A stretch of 64,000 nt of DNA, taken from contig JAQGBZ010000237.1 in assembly GCA_034687125.1 (NCBI GenBank), positions 1 to 64,000 on the forward strand, read 5' to 3'. A program made the position numbers and the translations under genes. The notes beneath the pieces were generated by a model. The model saw only the letters and a list, made by a program, of their open reading frames with translations. It did no database searches and had not been told where the DNA came from. The stretch comes from Neelides folsomi. Lineage: Eukaryota; Arthropoda; Collembola; Neelipleona; Neelidae. Numbering within the stretch: the first letter of the stretch is position 1; the number at the start of each line of letters is the position of its first letter. Shown in pieces: positions 1-12,000 of this stretch.

Positions 1-150
1 GATCTGTAGGTGGATCTGTAGGTGGATCTGTAGGTGGATCTGTAGGTGGAGTTGTAGGTGGATCTGTAGGTGGATCTGTAGGTGGATCTGTAGGTGGATC
101 TGTAGGTGGAGTTGTAGGTGGATCTGTAGGTGGATCTTTAGGTGGAGTTG
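1..150. repeat. coding tandem repeat, 12-bp unit in a 60-bp higher-order period
   Basis: The plus-strand unit GATCTGTAGGTG is repeated head to tail. Every fifth unit is GAGTTGTAGGTG, so blocks of five units give a 60-bp super-repeat, seen twice completely (1-60 and 61-120) and then decaying. All changes keep the 12-bp length, so the minus-strand reading frame of the Pro/Thr-rich protein is never broken. Confidence 0.95.
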
Positions 151-356
151 TAATTGGAGGAGGTGTTGCAGTAAATGGAGGCTTTGAAGGTCTCAATGTA
201 AATTGTTTGGCGCCAATTTTATACTTTAAAAACGACAATTTTATTAGATTTAATTAATTTGTCAAAATATATAATATATGTTACCTCATATTCTGATGAA
301 ATATTAATATTAAGAATTGCAACTAGCAAGATCGAAATCAAAATGATTTGCTTCAT
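1..356 (-). CDS. secreted Pro/Thr-rich (mucin-like) repeat protein, 5' part, partial at the left edge
   Basis: Two exons are visible on the minus strand. Exon 1 (356-285, 24 codons) starts at an ATG and encodes a hydrophobic signal peptide that begins MKQIILISILLVAIL. It ends at a GTAAC donor (284-283). Exon 2 starts at 223 after a TTTTTAAAG acceptor, keeps phase 0 and stays open to base 1. It opens YKIGAKQFTLRPSKPP and turns into repeats of Pro-Thr-Asp-Pro with interspersed Pro-Thr-Thr-Pro. No enzyme or binding domain is seen. Such repeats are common in secreted mucins, cuticle-associated proteins and linkers, so an extracellular structural or O-glycosylated role is inferred, not shown. The gene continues to the left of the window and a C-terminal domain could be missing. 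It is divergent from the LDLa gene at 1184. Confidence rests on the signal peptide and the matching splice phase. Confidence 0.72.
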
Positions 357-1183
357 TTTAAATCAAAGTTGATCCTTTTTCAATTGATGATCTTTTTATA
401 TCAAATTTTATAAGGAAATTTTGTTCAATTAATTAAAAATGTTTGTTCATGATCGTGTAAATAACATTGATAGAAACATTTGAATAAATACTCAATTATT
501 TACATAAAAATGTATTATACAATGCCATCTTGATGATGATGTTTTGGGCTGACCTTCGGATATGCTGCACACCATGGTGCACCATGGTGCACCATGCAAA
601 ATCCATGGTTTTTCATGGTGCACCACGCAAAATTCCTCTTCACCATGGTGAGTTTAGTGTTAATCTTCCGATTCCCAGTTTTCATTTCTTGGCTCTCACC
701 ATGGTGAGGTTTTGCCATGTCCATGGTGAAGACGCCCATGGTGCACCATTTTGGCTTCATGGTGCACCAGCTCACCATGGATCTCACCATTTTTCCACCG
801 ATAGATTCCAATCATGTGGGACTCGAAACGCTTGTAGGTTTTGTAGTTGTTTTATATTTATTGGCATCAATTCTAACAAAATTAAATAAATATTTTTTAA
901 TGCAAAATCTCATTGTTGTTTTCTGTTATTTATTTATGCTTCAAGGTATTCAACATTCCTACTTGATGAGAAATTTATTAAAAGTGAAATGGCGATCTTG
1001 AACTCAATCTTTCAATAAAACTTTGTAAAGTATAGAAATCTTCTATTCCTTTCACTGAATTCCTACTATATATTTATTCACTTGGTTCGGAGTAGTATTG
1101 TATTTAATGAAAATATTAAATTAAAATAATTTAAATACTAATAAAAGATTTCATTGGCAAATTTAACTTTATCTTGTTAAAGT
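357..1183. other. intergenic region between divergent genes
   Basis: This stretch separates the start codons of two divergently transcribed secreted-protein genes and should contain both promoters. Apart from the palindrome cluster at 553-790 it is plain AT-rich sequence. I could not identify a convincing core promoter motif. Confidence 0.5.
553..790. repeat. CACCATGGTG palindrome cluster
   Basis: About a dozen copies of CCATGG or CATGGTGCACCA lie in 240 bp. CACCATGGTG and TGGTGCACCA are both self-complementary, so the array can fold on either strand. It sits between the divergent starts of the Pro/Thr-rich gene (356) and the LDLa gene (1184). Open frames on both strands here are by-products of the repeat (Met-Val-His-His runs). 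A related but more tandem block lies at 59568-60050. Confidence 0.85.
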
Positions 1184-1970
1184 ATGAATTATATAAGTTT
1201 GTCATTATTTATATTTGCAATATTATTATTATTATCATCTATACGAAGTAAGAATGATTTTTAACAGTTTTCTTTAATTGTATTATAATGAATTATTATA
1301 TTGTGATATAATAATTCTTTAACGATTTTACTAAAAATTTGTTTAAAATCCGTTAATATATCTTTAGGTGAGAAATGGAAGTCAATTAAAGATCCGTGTC
1401 TTTGTCAAGAATTCCGCTGTGACAATGGGAAATGTTTAAACGCTACCAAAATTTGTGATGGGGCCAAAGATTGTTCAGATGGAGAAGACGAAGTTAAAAA
1501 TTTGGGTGATAAATGTGACATTGGAAATAATAAAAAATGCAAGTAAGAAAAGGACAATTAACTATAGTTAAAAATTAAATATGAAGCACATTTAAGTATA
1601 ATTATAATCGATTCGGAAAAAATATGATAATGACCTTGAGGAGCCATGTCAACTGCATTATTAAATCTCTCAAATAAAAATTATAAAAATATTAATTTTT
1701 ATTTGAACATTGGCTCCTCAAGGTCATTATCATATTTTTTCCGAATTGACTATAGAATAATTACGCAATGTTCCCTAAATAAACTGAACTAAATTGTTTA
1801 AAATGGTGTTTAAATTACTAAATTTAAAATATTTTGAAAGACCCGAAGAGTTCAAATGTAAATTCGGTGGATGTATCGAAATCCCAAAACTTTGCGATGG
1901 GAAAATCGACTGTTATGGCGCTGTGGACGAAGCAACGGATTTTTGCACTTATTTAAACCCTGATGAATAA
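1184..1970 (+). CDS. small secreted protein with two LDL-receptor class A domains
   Basis: Three exons: 1184-1247, 1368-1542 and 1841-1970 (stop TAA 1968-1970), giving 122 aa. Exon 1 is a signal peptide (MNYISLSLFIFAILLLLSS) and splits a Ser codon across a GTAAG donor. Exon 2 carries LDLa domain 1 with cysteines at 34, 39, 44, 51, 57 and 71 and the calcium-box sequence CDGAKDCSDGEDE; Cys32 is extra. Exon 3 carries LDLa domain 2 with cysteines at 79, 86, 91, 98, 104 and 115. There the usual Asp-x-Ser-Asp-Glu end is altered (CYGAVDE), so calcium binding in domain 2 may be weaker. All splice phases agree. LDLa modules bind ligands or other extracellular proteins. A stand-alone two-module protein could be a soluble binding factor; its function is not known from sequence. 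The gene is convergent with guanine deaminase. Confidence 0.85.
1611..1746. mobile_element. MITE-like element with 36-bp perfect terminal inverted repeats
   Basis: It lies inside intron 2 of the LDLa gene. The left arm begins ATTCGGAAAAAATATGATAA at 1611 and matches the reverse complement of the right arm ending at 1746 for 36 bases without a mismatch. A second inner inverted pair (CAAATAAAAATTA and its complement) lies around 1671-1706. There is no ORF. I could not settle a target-site duplication. The near-perfect arms suggest recent insertion or gene conversion. Confidence 0.8.
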
Positions 1971-1971
1971 A
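1966..1971 (+). terminator. polyadenylation signal of the LDLa gene
   Basis: An AATAAA overlaps the TAA stop codon, and another AATAAA follows about 10 bases later. With so short a 3' UTR, either could serve. Confidence 0.4.
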
Positions 1972-2401
1972 ATTAAATAAAACACAAATTTTAGTATTAA
2001 ATTTTTAGAAATTTATTAAAGACTTTTCATTTATAAATCTATTAAGAGAGTATTATTGAATCACATCACAGTTTCACAATTTTGTATTTTTGCAATTTAT
2101 AAAAACCTTAAATCAATAATTGCATTTTGTTCAATAAAATTTAAAATTAACAAAAATAATTAAACGGATGATTTAAATCATAATAAAGTAAAATATTAGA
2201 ATAATTATAATTCATAATAGTCATCGATTTGATAAGGATAATCAAATTAATATTATTTTGGATTTAAATTTCAGGATTTAACTGTTCATATTTAATTAAA
2301 AATTTTAATAGAGAATTTTAACTTGGAATAGTTTTAAGGTCAAATGTAGAAAACGACGGAAAGTTCATTTGTCATTTTAATTGTTAATTTTGATTTGATT
2401 G
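1971..2401. other. short convergent intergenic region
   Basis: AT-rich sequence between the 3' ends of the LDLa gene (+) and guanine deaminase (-). It should hold both 3' UTRs. No other gene is seen. Confidence 0.6.
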
Positions 2402-4786
2402 TCAAAATTCCGAAAGTTTCACTTTGTTCCCTTCAACAAAAACTTGAATGATATTTCGATCGTCTCCCAACATGATGAATTTCTGAATCATGTCGTCGAG
2501 AGTTTCTCCTGGGAACAAGTGGATTGGAGTTCCCGCTGAGGCCAAATCAATGTGAAGGGCATCGAAATCTTTACCAACTTGGAAATTACCAATTTGGTTA
2601 TCAATTGAAAGAGCTAGAAATTAAATTAACTATTAATTAAATTCTTAACTCTAATTTTTATAAACTTAAATAATGGATTAATGCATTAATTTTTACTTTA
2701 ATAAATTAATTTGTAGTTTAATTTATTAATTGTATTAACCTTGGGCTCCTCCTAAAGTAGCAAGGAAAAACGCATCTTTATATGAAAGTGATTCGTAAGT
2801 TGCATCTTGGATTTTGATCACTTTGGACATAATTATGGCATGTCGCATTGCTTCAAGAATAGATGGACTATAGCCGCCAGAAACATCTACAAATTATAAA
2901 TTTTATTAAGCCGATTTAGTTTTTAATTATAATAATAATAATTAAAAGTTTTCTATCTTTTTATAGTTGAATATGGCTTCATTATTTATTATGTATTTTA
3001 TTAAAACTTACCTGTTCCTAATCCCACTTTCACACCTGCGTCCATCATTTTCCTCACATGACAAAGACCCGAAACCAAACACATATTGGAAGTTGGGCAA
3101 TGGGCGACGCCAGTTGAATGATTTTTCAAATTCACAATTTCTTCGTCTTTCATGTGAACACAATGAGCCATTACGGTCTAAAAATTAAAAAAATATTATT
3201 TAATTATTAAGTTTAGTTAAGTAGTTTTAAATACTTAATTTAGTATTGTCATTTATTAACTTTAACGATTTCTTTAATAAAATTTATCTAAAAACTTAAT
3301 TTACTTGATCAGTTAAAAGTCCACATTTTTCATAAATTTGAGTATAATTGTCACATTTGGGGAAAAGTTCCAAGGCACGAACAATTTCAGCTTCAGATTC
3401 ACATAAATGAGTCTAAAAAGGAAAAAACAGTTGACAAAGTTAATTTAAATTTTTTATCCAACAATTAAACCAGAATTAACTAATATGATTTACAAACAAT
3501 TAAAATAATTGAATAAATTTACTTGAATGTGAACGTCGTATTTCTTTGCAAGAGCTGCCAAACCCGTCATGAGTTCTTCAGTGCAAGTTAAAGCAAATCT
3601 TGGTGTGATGATTGGCTTCACTCGATTCCACTAAAAAGTTAAATAATTAAATTAAATTTAGTTATGTAATAAAAAGCAAAGTAAAAAATAATGATAGTTT
3701 TTTCTGGTATATTTTTGACTAGTAATTACCGAATTAAAGTTACATTTAATTAATTAATCTTACATTTTTCTTTAACAAATTGACAACAAATTCTTCAGCT
3801 GCTTTGAGAGCTTCTTGAGTAGTTTTTTCCATATAATAATCCGGCCCATAGCAATCCATGCTAACTTTGCCAATAAAAGCTCTTTGTCCATATTGTTCAG
3901 CCAATTCACCAAGAAGCTCAGCAGATTTGCCATGAATTGTTGCAAAATAGGAAGCTGTCGTTGTTCCATTTTTCAATGTTCTTTGCTGGAATAAAAAAAA
4001 CCATTTTTATTTTCAATTAAATTTCACTGTGCAGAATGCGGAGGACTCAACTATTGATAAATTGATTATTTTAAGTAAAATGAATCTAAATAAAATAATT
4101 GATCAGTTTCTTACAATGACTTTTTTATAAGCAGATCTTGCAAATGAAAGTTCATGGAATCTTGCTTCCATTGGGAATGTATATCTCATGAGCCAATGCA
4201 AAAGCGGCAAGTTGAGGGCAAGACCGGAATTTGGATATTGTGGAGCGTGGATATGAGTATCGACAAGGCCAGGCATTAAAAATTCACTGTTAAAAAGAAA
4301 TTAAATTAAAATTTACAATTAATCGCCATTTAATTTCATTTACATTTAGTTTAGATAAGTTTTAATTATCAATTGTATTAAAATGAATAAAAATTCTTAC
4401 GCTCTTCCAATTATGTAAATATTATCGCTGCTAAACGAATGCTTTTCTTTCAATTCTTCAAGATTTTCTTCAACATCGACAAATACAATCTGAAACATTT
4501 TACAAAATCAATCAAAATTCTTAATCTTCCTTGTCTTTAACTTTTGAATTACTTTATTACAATATTTAAATATTAAAGTTTATTTGTAAATTATCAAACA
4601 ACTTCTGATAGATTTGTTACTTAAAAAAATAAAAGACAACAAATTTGTTTTTCCCACCTTGCCATTTTCCACTCCGATGACTCCATTTGGAACGATGGCA
4701 AAAGGATTTTCCAAACTCACTGCGTGGACGTAGGAACCAAGAAAGACCCGAATTCCATTTCCTTTACCATTATGGTTATGTGACAT
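2402..4786 (-). CDS. GDA: guanine deaminase (guanine aminohydrolase)
   Basis: Nine exons on the minus strand: 4786-4658, 4489-4401, 4286-4115, 3985-3764, 3630-3523, 3412-3305, 3177-3012, 2886-2740 and 2613-2402 (stop TGA 2404-2402). Phases join to 450 codons, close to the roughly 454 aa of animal guanine deaminases. The enzyme hydrolyses guanine to xanthine and ammonia in purine catabolism; it is a cytosolic zinc amidohydrolase. Metal and active-site residues are in place: DTHIH (His84, His86), IQTHLCE (His242, Glu245), TVMAHC (His281) and GLGTDVSGGYS (Asp332). The blocks HAPQYPNSGLALNLPLLHWL, LKNGTTTASYFATIH and GQRAFIGKVSMD are family signatures. The start was chosen because exon 1 begins with an ATG in frame with the conserved N-terminal strand (RVFLGSYVHAVSL). 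No defect is seen, so the gene is expected to be functional. Confidence 0.96.
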
Positions 4787-7700
4787 CTTGGGGAGAAAAA
4801 TCTACAAAAGTTAAACAAGAAAATCTGTAAATTAAAAGGTTAAACAATTAAAATTTATCTTTAATTAAAAATATCTAATCAACTTTTAACTTTAGCAATA
4901 CATTATTATTGCGATTAATACCAAAAATTGAAATTCTTCTATAAGAACAAAAGGAATAAATGTGATCGGTCGATTGCGCAATTGAACTAACTAAAAGATT
5001 AATCTGACTGACGACGCTAATTATACAATTGCGAAATCTCTCTTGCATTAACTATATAACGGATGTTAATCGTATAAATTATTAAAATTTATATAATCCT
5101 TATAAATATCATTATCGTTAGTTAACTCTATGTATTTAAACATTTAAACCGTTTATAGCCAAGTCAGTAAAACATGAATTATTAAACTTTAATATCCAAT
5201 TCATGTAATATTGATGTACGTGTTTAAAAAGCATGATGCAATTTATTATTACCATATAACTTAACCATGTTATAACTTAACCATTTAACTTTTGTCATGT
5301 TTAATTTGAATCTCATTTAAATGATCCTGAATACATTTGTAATTTAAAAACGACATTAAATAACGTCATTAAATTTCATATAGTTAAAGCATAAATAAAC
5401 TCAATGTCTTGTTTTGTTAGAGAACTCATTTTAATTTCCATTTACTTTCCTCTTGTGCTTTTAAACATTTTAAATCGATTCTTCCTCTTTGGGATCAATT
5501 TGAAGCTTAAAACGAAACTTGTTGATTCACGCGGGAAAATCTTTAATTGATTTGAACCCAAAGGATAAATAAAAAGATGTTTGCGAATTTCATAAATGAC
5601 CTCGTCTATTAATAGCGAAACTTCCTCATTTCAACTTTTTGCAAACTCTTCACTTCTTGTGCATTTATTGAACTTTATGTCTTGGAATCACTTGACTTCA
5701 ATTTATGCCATGTTTAAAAACCTGTCGTTTTTGCAATTTAACTTTACGAGCAAATCTTCCAACATCTTCCAACAAGTTAAATCGCTACTTAATTTTAACT
5801 AACGTAAGATAAAACCAATTTGTATAATTTAATAATTAATGAAACATGCTTTGTTGTAACTAACATTAATAATTACATATTGACATTAATAATTACATAA
5901 TTACTTATTAAACCACGGAATACTAATTAGGGAAACGATTTTAATTATCTTAAAATTATCCTTTTCTTTACAAAGCCTCAAATAAAACGTAAATAAAAAT
6001 TAAATAACCACAAATACCTTTTAAATTCAATAACTAAAACTTTAAAACAATTTCTGGTTTAAAAGTTTCCAGATCTATTGTTCAGAATTAAATAATTAAA
6101 TACAAATCGAGTTAAAATAGTTAAAAAACTTAAATTGGTCATTTATATTTTAATTTTTGATTGTCAGTAGAAAGAACTTATTGTAGTCCTTATTAAATTA
6201 ACATTGTGGTGACTATTTAAAATTAATTAAATTTTAATTTTAATTATTTACAAGACTCCAGGCACCGACATATCTGTAATTAATTTAAAATTTAAAGTTT
6301 AATTTGAACTTACTTGTTTAAACTGAATGACCTCGAGTGAATTTGAAGGGTTGAATTTCCGCCGGTTGTTTTTCGACTTGTGAGCTTTTGGTTCTTTGGG
6401 GGTCGTCAGGTGAAGGGAAAAAACCCTCCAATGTTTTTCACCTCTTCCAAATCTTCCAAACTTCTCTTTCTTCCTCAAACTCAAAGTCCCAACGTTGAAT
6501 CTCCTAAAGAGCTTCTGAAGCTTCTGGTGGAATTGAAGATGAAGGAAAACAAGATCTCATATGGAGATGAAGGAAATTTATATAAAGATTATATAAAGAA
6601 AAGAACAAGTTCCAGAAGTTGCATAAGATGAATAAGATCCAACTTGGTTTATATTTAAGATAATTCTTCCAGTCATTCAAATTGGCCATAATTGAAGAGA
6701 AGTGAAGGGAATTAAAAACCATACAAGTTGTCCTTGTCCAAATGTCTCATAGCAACAACATGAGCCATTTAAGATCTTAAGAGCCTTAACAATTTAATAA
6801 TGTATTCATCCTATTCATCCTAAACCCACATTGTTAATTACAAGATTGTAAATGTAATGTAATAAATACCGTACTTATTTACTTATACATACATGGTTAA
6901 TACATTATACATACATATTTATATATAAGGTAGTTATTGTCAATTTGTGAATAAAGGAGAAGAAGCAAAGAAATGAACTTAAGCCAATTTAAGCTCATTA
7001 AGTTCATTTATCAGGATTCTACTAAATGACTCCAATATTGGAATTAACTCAATTAACCCTCATATTTTTTTATACCTATTGTGTACATTATATGGTACAT
7101 ATTTTTTATACATTACTTTAATCGTATAAGTTCAATCTTAAATTCATTTATAAAATTTTTAATATTACTTATTATTAAATAACGGTTAAAATTTGATAGA
7201 TTTTAACCTTTTTTTCAATTTCTAACATTTAGATATCGTACCTTATGATATAACTTGGTTTTTAGGAATAAATGACGAAAAAAAGTATTTTAAATAAATC
7301 TACTAACATTAAAGTAAATCAAAATCAATTTTAGGAGTTTTGAATCTCGTGTTAAATTTTACCTTATAAGGCTTATAGAGACTCATATGAGTGGAAGTAA
7401 TTATATAATTGAATGTGTTTGTTTGCATTGAGGGGATTCCTTTTTTCTTGTTCTTGAAATAGGAATTTTCCCTCCCATTAAAGAGCAAATAAGATTAATG
7501 GGCCCAAAAGCTCTCCAAGTCAAGGATTACAAGGTTGAACATCCAAAGACTTCCTTTTTTATCCAACAAAACAAATAAATATATCTCTAATGGAATGTCC
7601 AGAACCCTTTTCAACCTTTTAACACTTTTTCATAAATTTAACCAAACAGAGTTAAAAAATTCAATGCCAAGTTGAGTTAATTATACTAAAAATTGAGTTT

Positions 7701-9024
7701 ATGATTATCTTAATTATATTTATCATATCTTTGCAATTATGCCCAAATGTAAATTAAACGATTAACAAAAATAAACTAAATTAATTTAATTAACAATAAG
7801 TGCAAATAAACTAATGAAATTAATACGAAAGAATTTTTTTTATAAAAACGCGTTTTTATTCATACTTTAAAATTGGGTTTTGACCCGTAATATAAATCAT
7901 ATAATTTATATCTCAATGTCATTTTATTGAATTAAACGCATGTTTACCCGTTTAATGACTTTGATCAATGACATGCGGATGAATTATTTAAGAGATAAAA
8001 AAGATTATTAAAAGACGTTGGGAAATGGGCAAACAAAATTACATTGATTTATATAGAAGTTATTCAGATAAAAAAGATTAAATAAATCCCTGCGTTTCCT
8101 ATTTAATAAATATAGGATTTGGTCTCTAATACATACATTGTATTAAAATTCATATCATATCATACATAATATTAAAACTCATAATAAAATCTGTAATATT
8201 GTATCTCATATATTCAATATTGTCTATCTCATATTTTTTTCAATTATCTGTAAATGACTTTCACGGCGTCCCTGAGGTTAGAAGATACATTTTGATTCAA
8301 ACCACACGCTGAGATAACAAAATAACTTTTAATAAATTCCTATTTTACAATGAAGCTTCTAAATAAACAATTTCTTTGATCTCTACCAGGAAGTTTCTCT
8401 CAAATGGTTAAAATTGAATACTCCTTTACATAAAGTTAAAAACGATTTTTAAAGTCATGTCTGACTAACCATAAGTTAAAATTTAAGATTAAAATGTTTA
8501 TAATATAACAATAATCATATGTTTATTTAACAACATTGTCAACTAAAAACAAAGAATAAGCAATAATTAAAATAAATTAAGCGATGTTAAAATGTATAAA
8601 ATAAGTTTAAAAATTGGACGAATTTATGAATATTAACAAAATCTTTTAAAACAAACATTAAATAATAACAATATTTGAAATCTTAAATATTTATTTTGCT
8701 CTCTATAAAAGCAAAGTTTAAGTTCACTAAATGTTTAATTATAATTAAATAATAAACTCAAAGACATCGTCGTATACAATTTAATCTGGAAGCAATGAAC
8801 CACCTAACTATATTGAATTAAAAATTAAAATTTCTATTTAAAATTAAAAGTTAAAAATGTAGTTCGACATTTATTGATGGAATTAAAATAACACAGACGC
8901 TTTTCACTAAACTCCAAATAATTAAAATAATAATACATTTATAAAGTAAATAGGCTTTTTTAAATTTATAGAAAAATCTTCAATCAGTATGGTATTTTCA
9001 TTACATTACAATAAATATATATTA
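4787..9024. other. intergenic region, no supported gene
   Basis: About 4.2 kb between the start of guanine deaminase and the 3' end of chimaerin. It is very AT-rich with small GC-richer patches near 5460-5560, 6330-6560 and 7420-7540. ORFs here, such as 5596-5802 and 6380-6631, show no family motif, signal peptide or consistent splice context. The stretch just above 4786 probably holds the guanine deaminase promoter. I see nothing else. Confidence 0.5.
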
Positions 9025-9030
9025 TTTATT
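9025..9030 (-). terminator. candidate polyadenylation signal of chimaerin
   Basis: TTTATT on the plus strand reads AATAAA on the minus strand, about 30 bases after the chimaerin stop codon. This would give a very short 3' UTR; further signals may lie downstream. Confidence 0.45.
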
Positions 9031-9058
9031 TATTAAATATTTATTGGGTTTTTTAAAC

Positions 9059-12000
9059 TCATTTGTAAGGATAAATGTTAGGAACGTAATTGATCATATT
9101 TTCCAAAACACTCGTTCCGATTTTGAGCGTCGAGAGGGAAATTTGATTTGGGCAAAGAACGGTGGGCGTAAAAACGGAGCTCAAATTGAAAGCGTTCATT
9201 TTATTCTTTTCGCTCATTTCAGCCACACGATGGAGATGCTGAAGAAGGAATTTTAAAACAAGTTCATTGGCGGGTGGAAGTTTCCTCAAGTTCTTTTTCA
9301 AAGTCTCCAAACTCACAACACCTGAACAAAAAACAAAAGCTGTTAATTACCAATTAATTACCTTTAGACCTTTGGGTTCCTTTGTTTGCACCGTTTGTTT
9401 ACTCAACTCCTTTATTCATTTTTCAATTGTCCTTCATTCAAGTGTTTAATCATTATAATGAGAAGCTAATTAAATATTTAAAGTTAAATTAATCAATCAT
9501 TGTTTACTTTGAGTTAATAATTATAAATTGTTGAATAAATAAATCTATAGTTTATAATTATACTATAGTTAATAAAAACTTTATTAAAGTTCAATGGCTC
9601 ATTATAACTTTCAAGAATAAGTATACCATACAATATTGCTTCAATGGTTAAAGTTGGTTAAAGACGGTTAAAGATGGCATGTACATTAAAGTTTTATTTA
9701 CAAGTGAGTTATAAAATGTTATTAAAAGAAATTTGACTCGTCTGTTTGTTATGTCTGGAGGGTTGTAGGTGTGATGGGATTTGTGTAAGTTGTTAAATGG
9801 AACTTCCTTTGTTTAAACAACTCACCATTGACAGTGAGAAATCTCTGAAACACTTCTGGGCTGATGAGCGGAGAAGGAAGAAGGCGCAAATATAATTTAA
9901 CAACTCCACACATTGAATGGATATCTGCATGGGAGCTCAAATCACTTTCATCACGATCTATTAAAATTAAATTAGTAAATCTCAATTAAATTAGTAAATC
10001 TCAATTAAATTAAATTAATTAATCTTAATTAAATTAACTAATTTCAATTAATTAATCTTAATTAAATTAACTAATTTCAATTAATTAATCTTAATTAAAT
10101 TAACTAATTTCAATTAATTAAAATTAATTCAATTAATAAAAGTAAACTGATTCAATTAATTAAAGTAAACTGAAATTGATTAAAATCAATGTAAAAAGTC
10201 TTAATTTTGGATTTACTGTTATTAAAATCTTACCATTTTCTAAATAAGTCTTAAGCCTTTCGATTAACTCTCTTGATCCAGAAACCCTGTAAATCCCTTC
10301 AAGTTGCAATCCGCGGAGTTCAATTTCCTTTATGCATTTGACGAGAACAAATGGAATTTTCCCTCCGCCGGCCTTCACCATTTTCCGAAGATCACAAGTG
10401 AAGATTTCTTTGATCAATTCAATCTTCGGTAAACATTCGCCCAACACTTTTTCTTCACAAAGTTCATGAACGCTCAATGTACAATCTAAACAACAATCAA
10501 AATAATAAATATAATTCGAATTACCAAAATGAAAAACGCCATTTTTGAATTATTAAAAATTTAAAAATAAAAAATACAATGTAAATCTTTATAGTTGAAG
10601 ATTCCACTCCGAGAAAAATATAAAAGAAAAATAAAAACTAAAAATCCTGATGTCGGTAAAGGGAAGATTAAAAAGGAAAATGATAAGAATAAAAAAAGGA
10701 AAAGGATTGATCCGATTGATCAAAGTGAAGATAAAAAAAGATTGATGAATTTCCTACCTTTACATTGAAGACCTTGACTAGACAAGCCCCATAGGAAATT
10801 CTGACAGATTTGACATCTCGACAGCCCTTCGAAGGTGTGGACTTCAAATGAATGCAACTTCAACTCACAAACATTCCGACGCTCCTGTCAATAAACAAAA
10901 ATTAATTGAAATTTACCATAAAACCCAAGCCGATTCATTTCGACTTCATTTCATTTTCATTCAACTTCATTTCATTTTCATTCAACTTCATTTCGCTTCA
11001 TTTCCTTTCATTTCACTTCATCGTCTTCATCGCACATCGTTTTTATCTTCTTCTAACAATAAAAAAGTTCTTCTGACAATAAAAAATCAACCTTTGACCT
11101 ACCTATCTTAAATTAATACAGTAAAATTCCTCTTAAGAGATTTTCAAAGCCACCGCTTTGGATTTCATGTCAAATAAATAACAATCACTAATTCAATTGA
11201 AATCAGAACAATTGGAATTGGATTCAATTCAATTCAATATTAAATATCCTTCAAATTAATAAAGGCTCATTGGAATCAAAAGGCTTTAAATCAAAATCCT
11301 TTTTATCCTTCCGATCATCATAAAAAAGGTCAAAGCTAAAAATTCCCTCATTGATTTTCCCTATCAATTTCTCTTCTTTAACAACTTCAACTTAACTTCA
11401 ATTGGAAGTTCTCTTTAAACCTCCGGTCCGCTTTAAACTTCTTCTTTAAACCTCCGCATTAAACTTCGGCTTAAATCTTACGATTTAAATCTCGGCTGTA
11501 AACCTTTTGCATTAAACCATTGCTTTAAATAGACAATGAAAAAAATTTGGAATCTTTTCCAAAAGAATTTGGGTTACAGACGAAGCACAAAAAATAATTC
11601 ATGCTGGTTTGGATTTCCTTCACACTTAAAAATCCAGTAGGAGTTTTTTTTCCTTTTGAGCAAATCCACTCCCGGCACAGTTGGAGGCCCAAAAACAATT
11701 AAACTCAAGCAACTTCCTTTTGAATTGTAATTAACTTGTAAATCAAACTCAAAATTAATTAATTTCACAACTCAGGTGAAAAAACTCACGAAATTGAATT
11801 TAATAAAAAAATGTTCTTAAAAGGCTTTTAAAAATGCATTTTTATAGTTAAGCCCGCTCTAGAATTTTAAAAATCCCGCTCTTAAATTTTATATTTTAGT
11901 TTTATTAATTATATAGCTAAATTAATTAAAGTTAAAGTTTAATATTTAAAGTGATTATTTTATTAATGTTAAAAGTTAAGTTTACCATTGAGCTTCTCGA

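Noticed and set aside
515-1001. ORFs on both strands through 515-1001
   Set aside because: They are translations of the CACCATGGTG palindromes (Met-Val-His-His-Gly) and AT-rich tail; the same palindrome opens frames on both strands.
5596-5802. 68-codon ORF upstream of guanine deaminase
   Set aside because: No domain, signal peptide or splice context; composition is like the surrounding non-coding DNA.
6299-6722. Overlapping ORFs on both strands
   Set aside because: A GC-richer patch leaves several frames open at once; none shows motifs or a matching neighbour exon.
11574-11768. 64-codon minus-strand ORF between the SH2 and C1 exons of chimaerin
   Set aside because: The SH2 exon ends in phase 0 at 11986 and the C1 exon starts in phase 0 at 10884, so no exon is needed, and the ORF has no chimaerin similarity.
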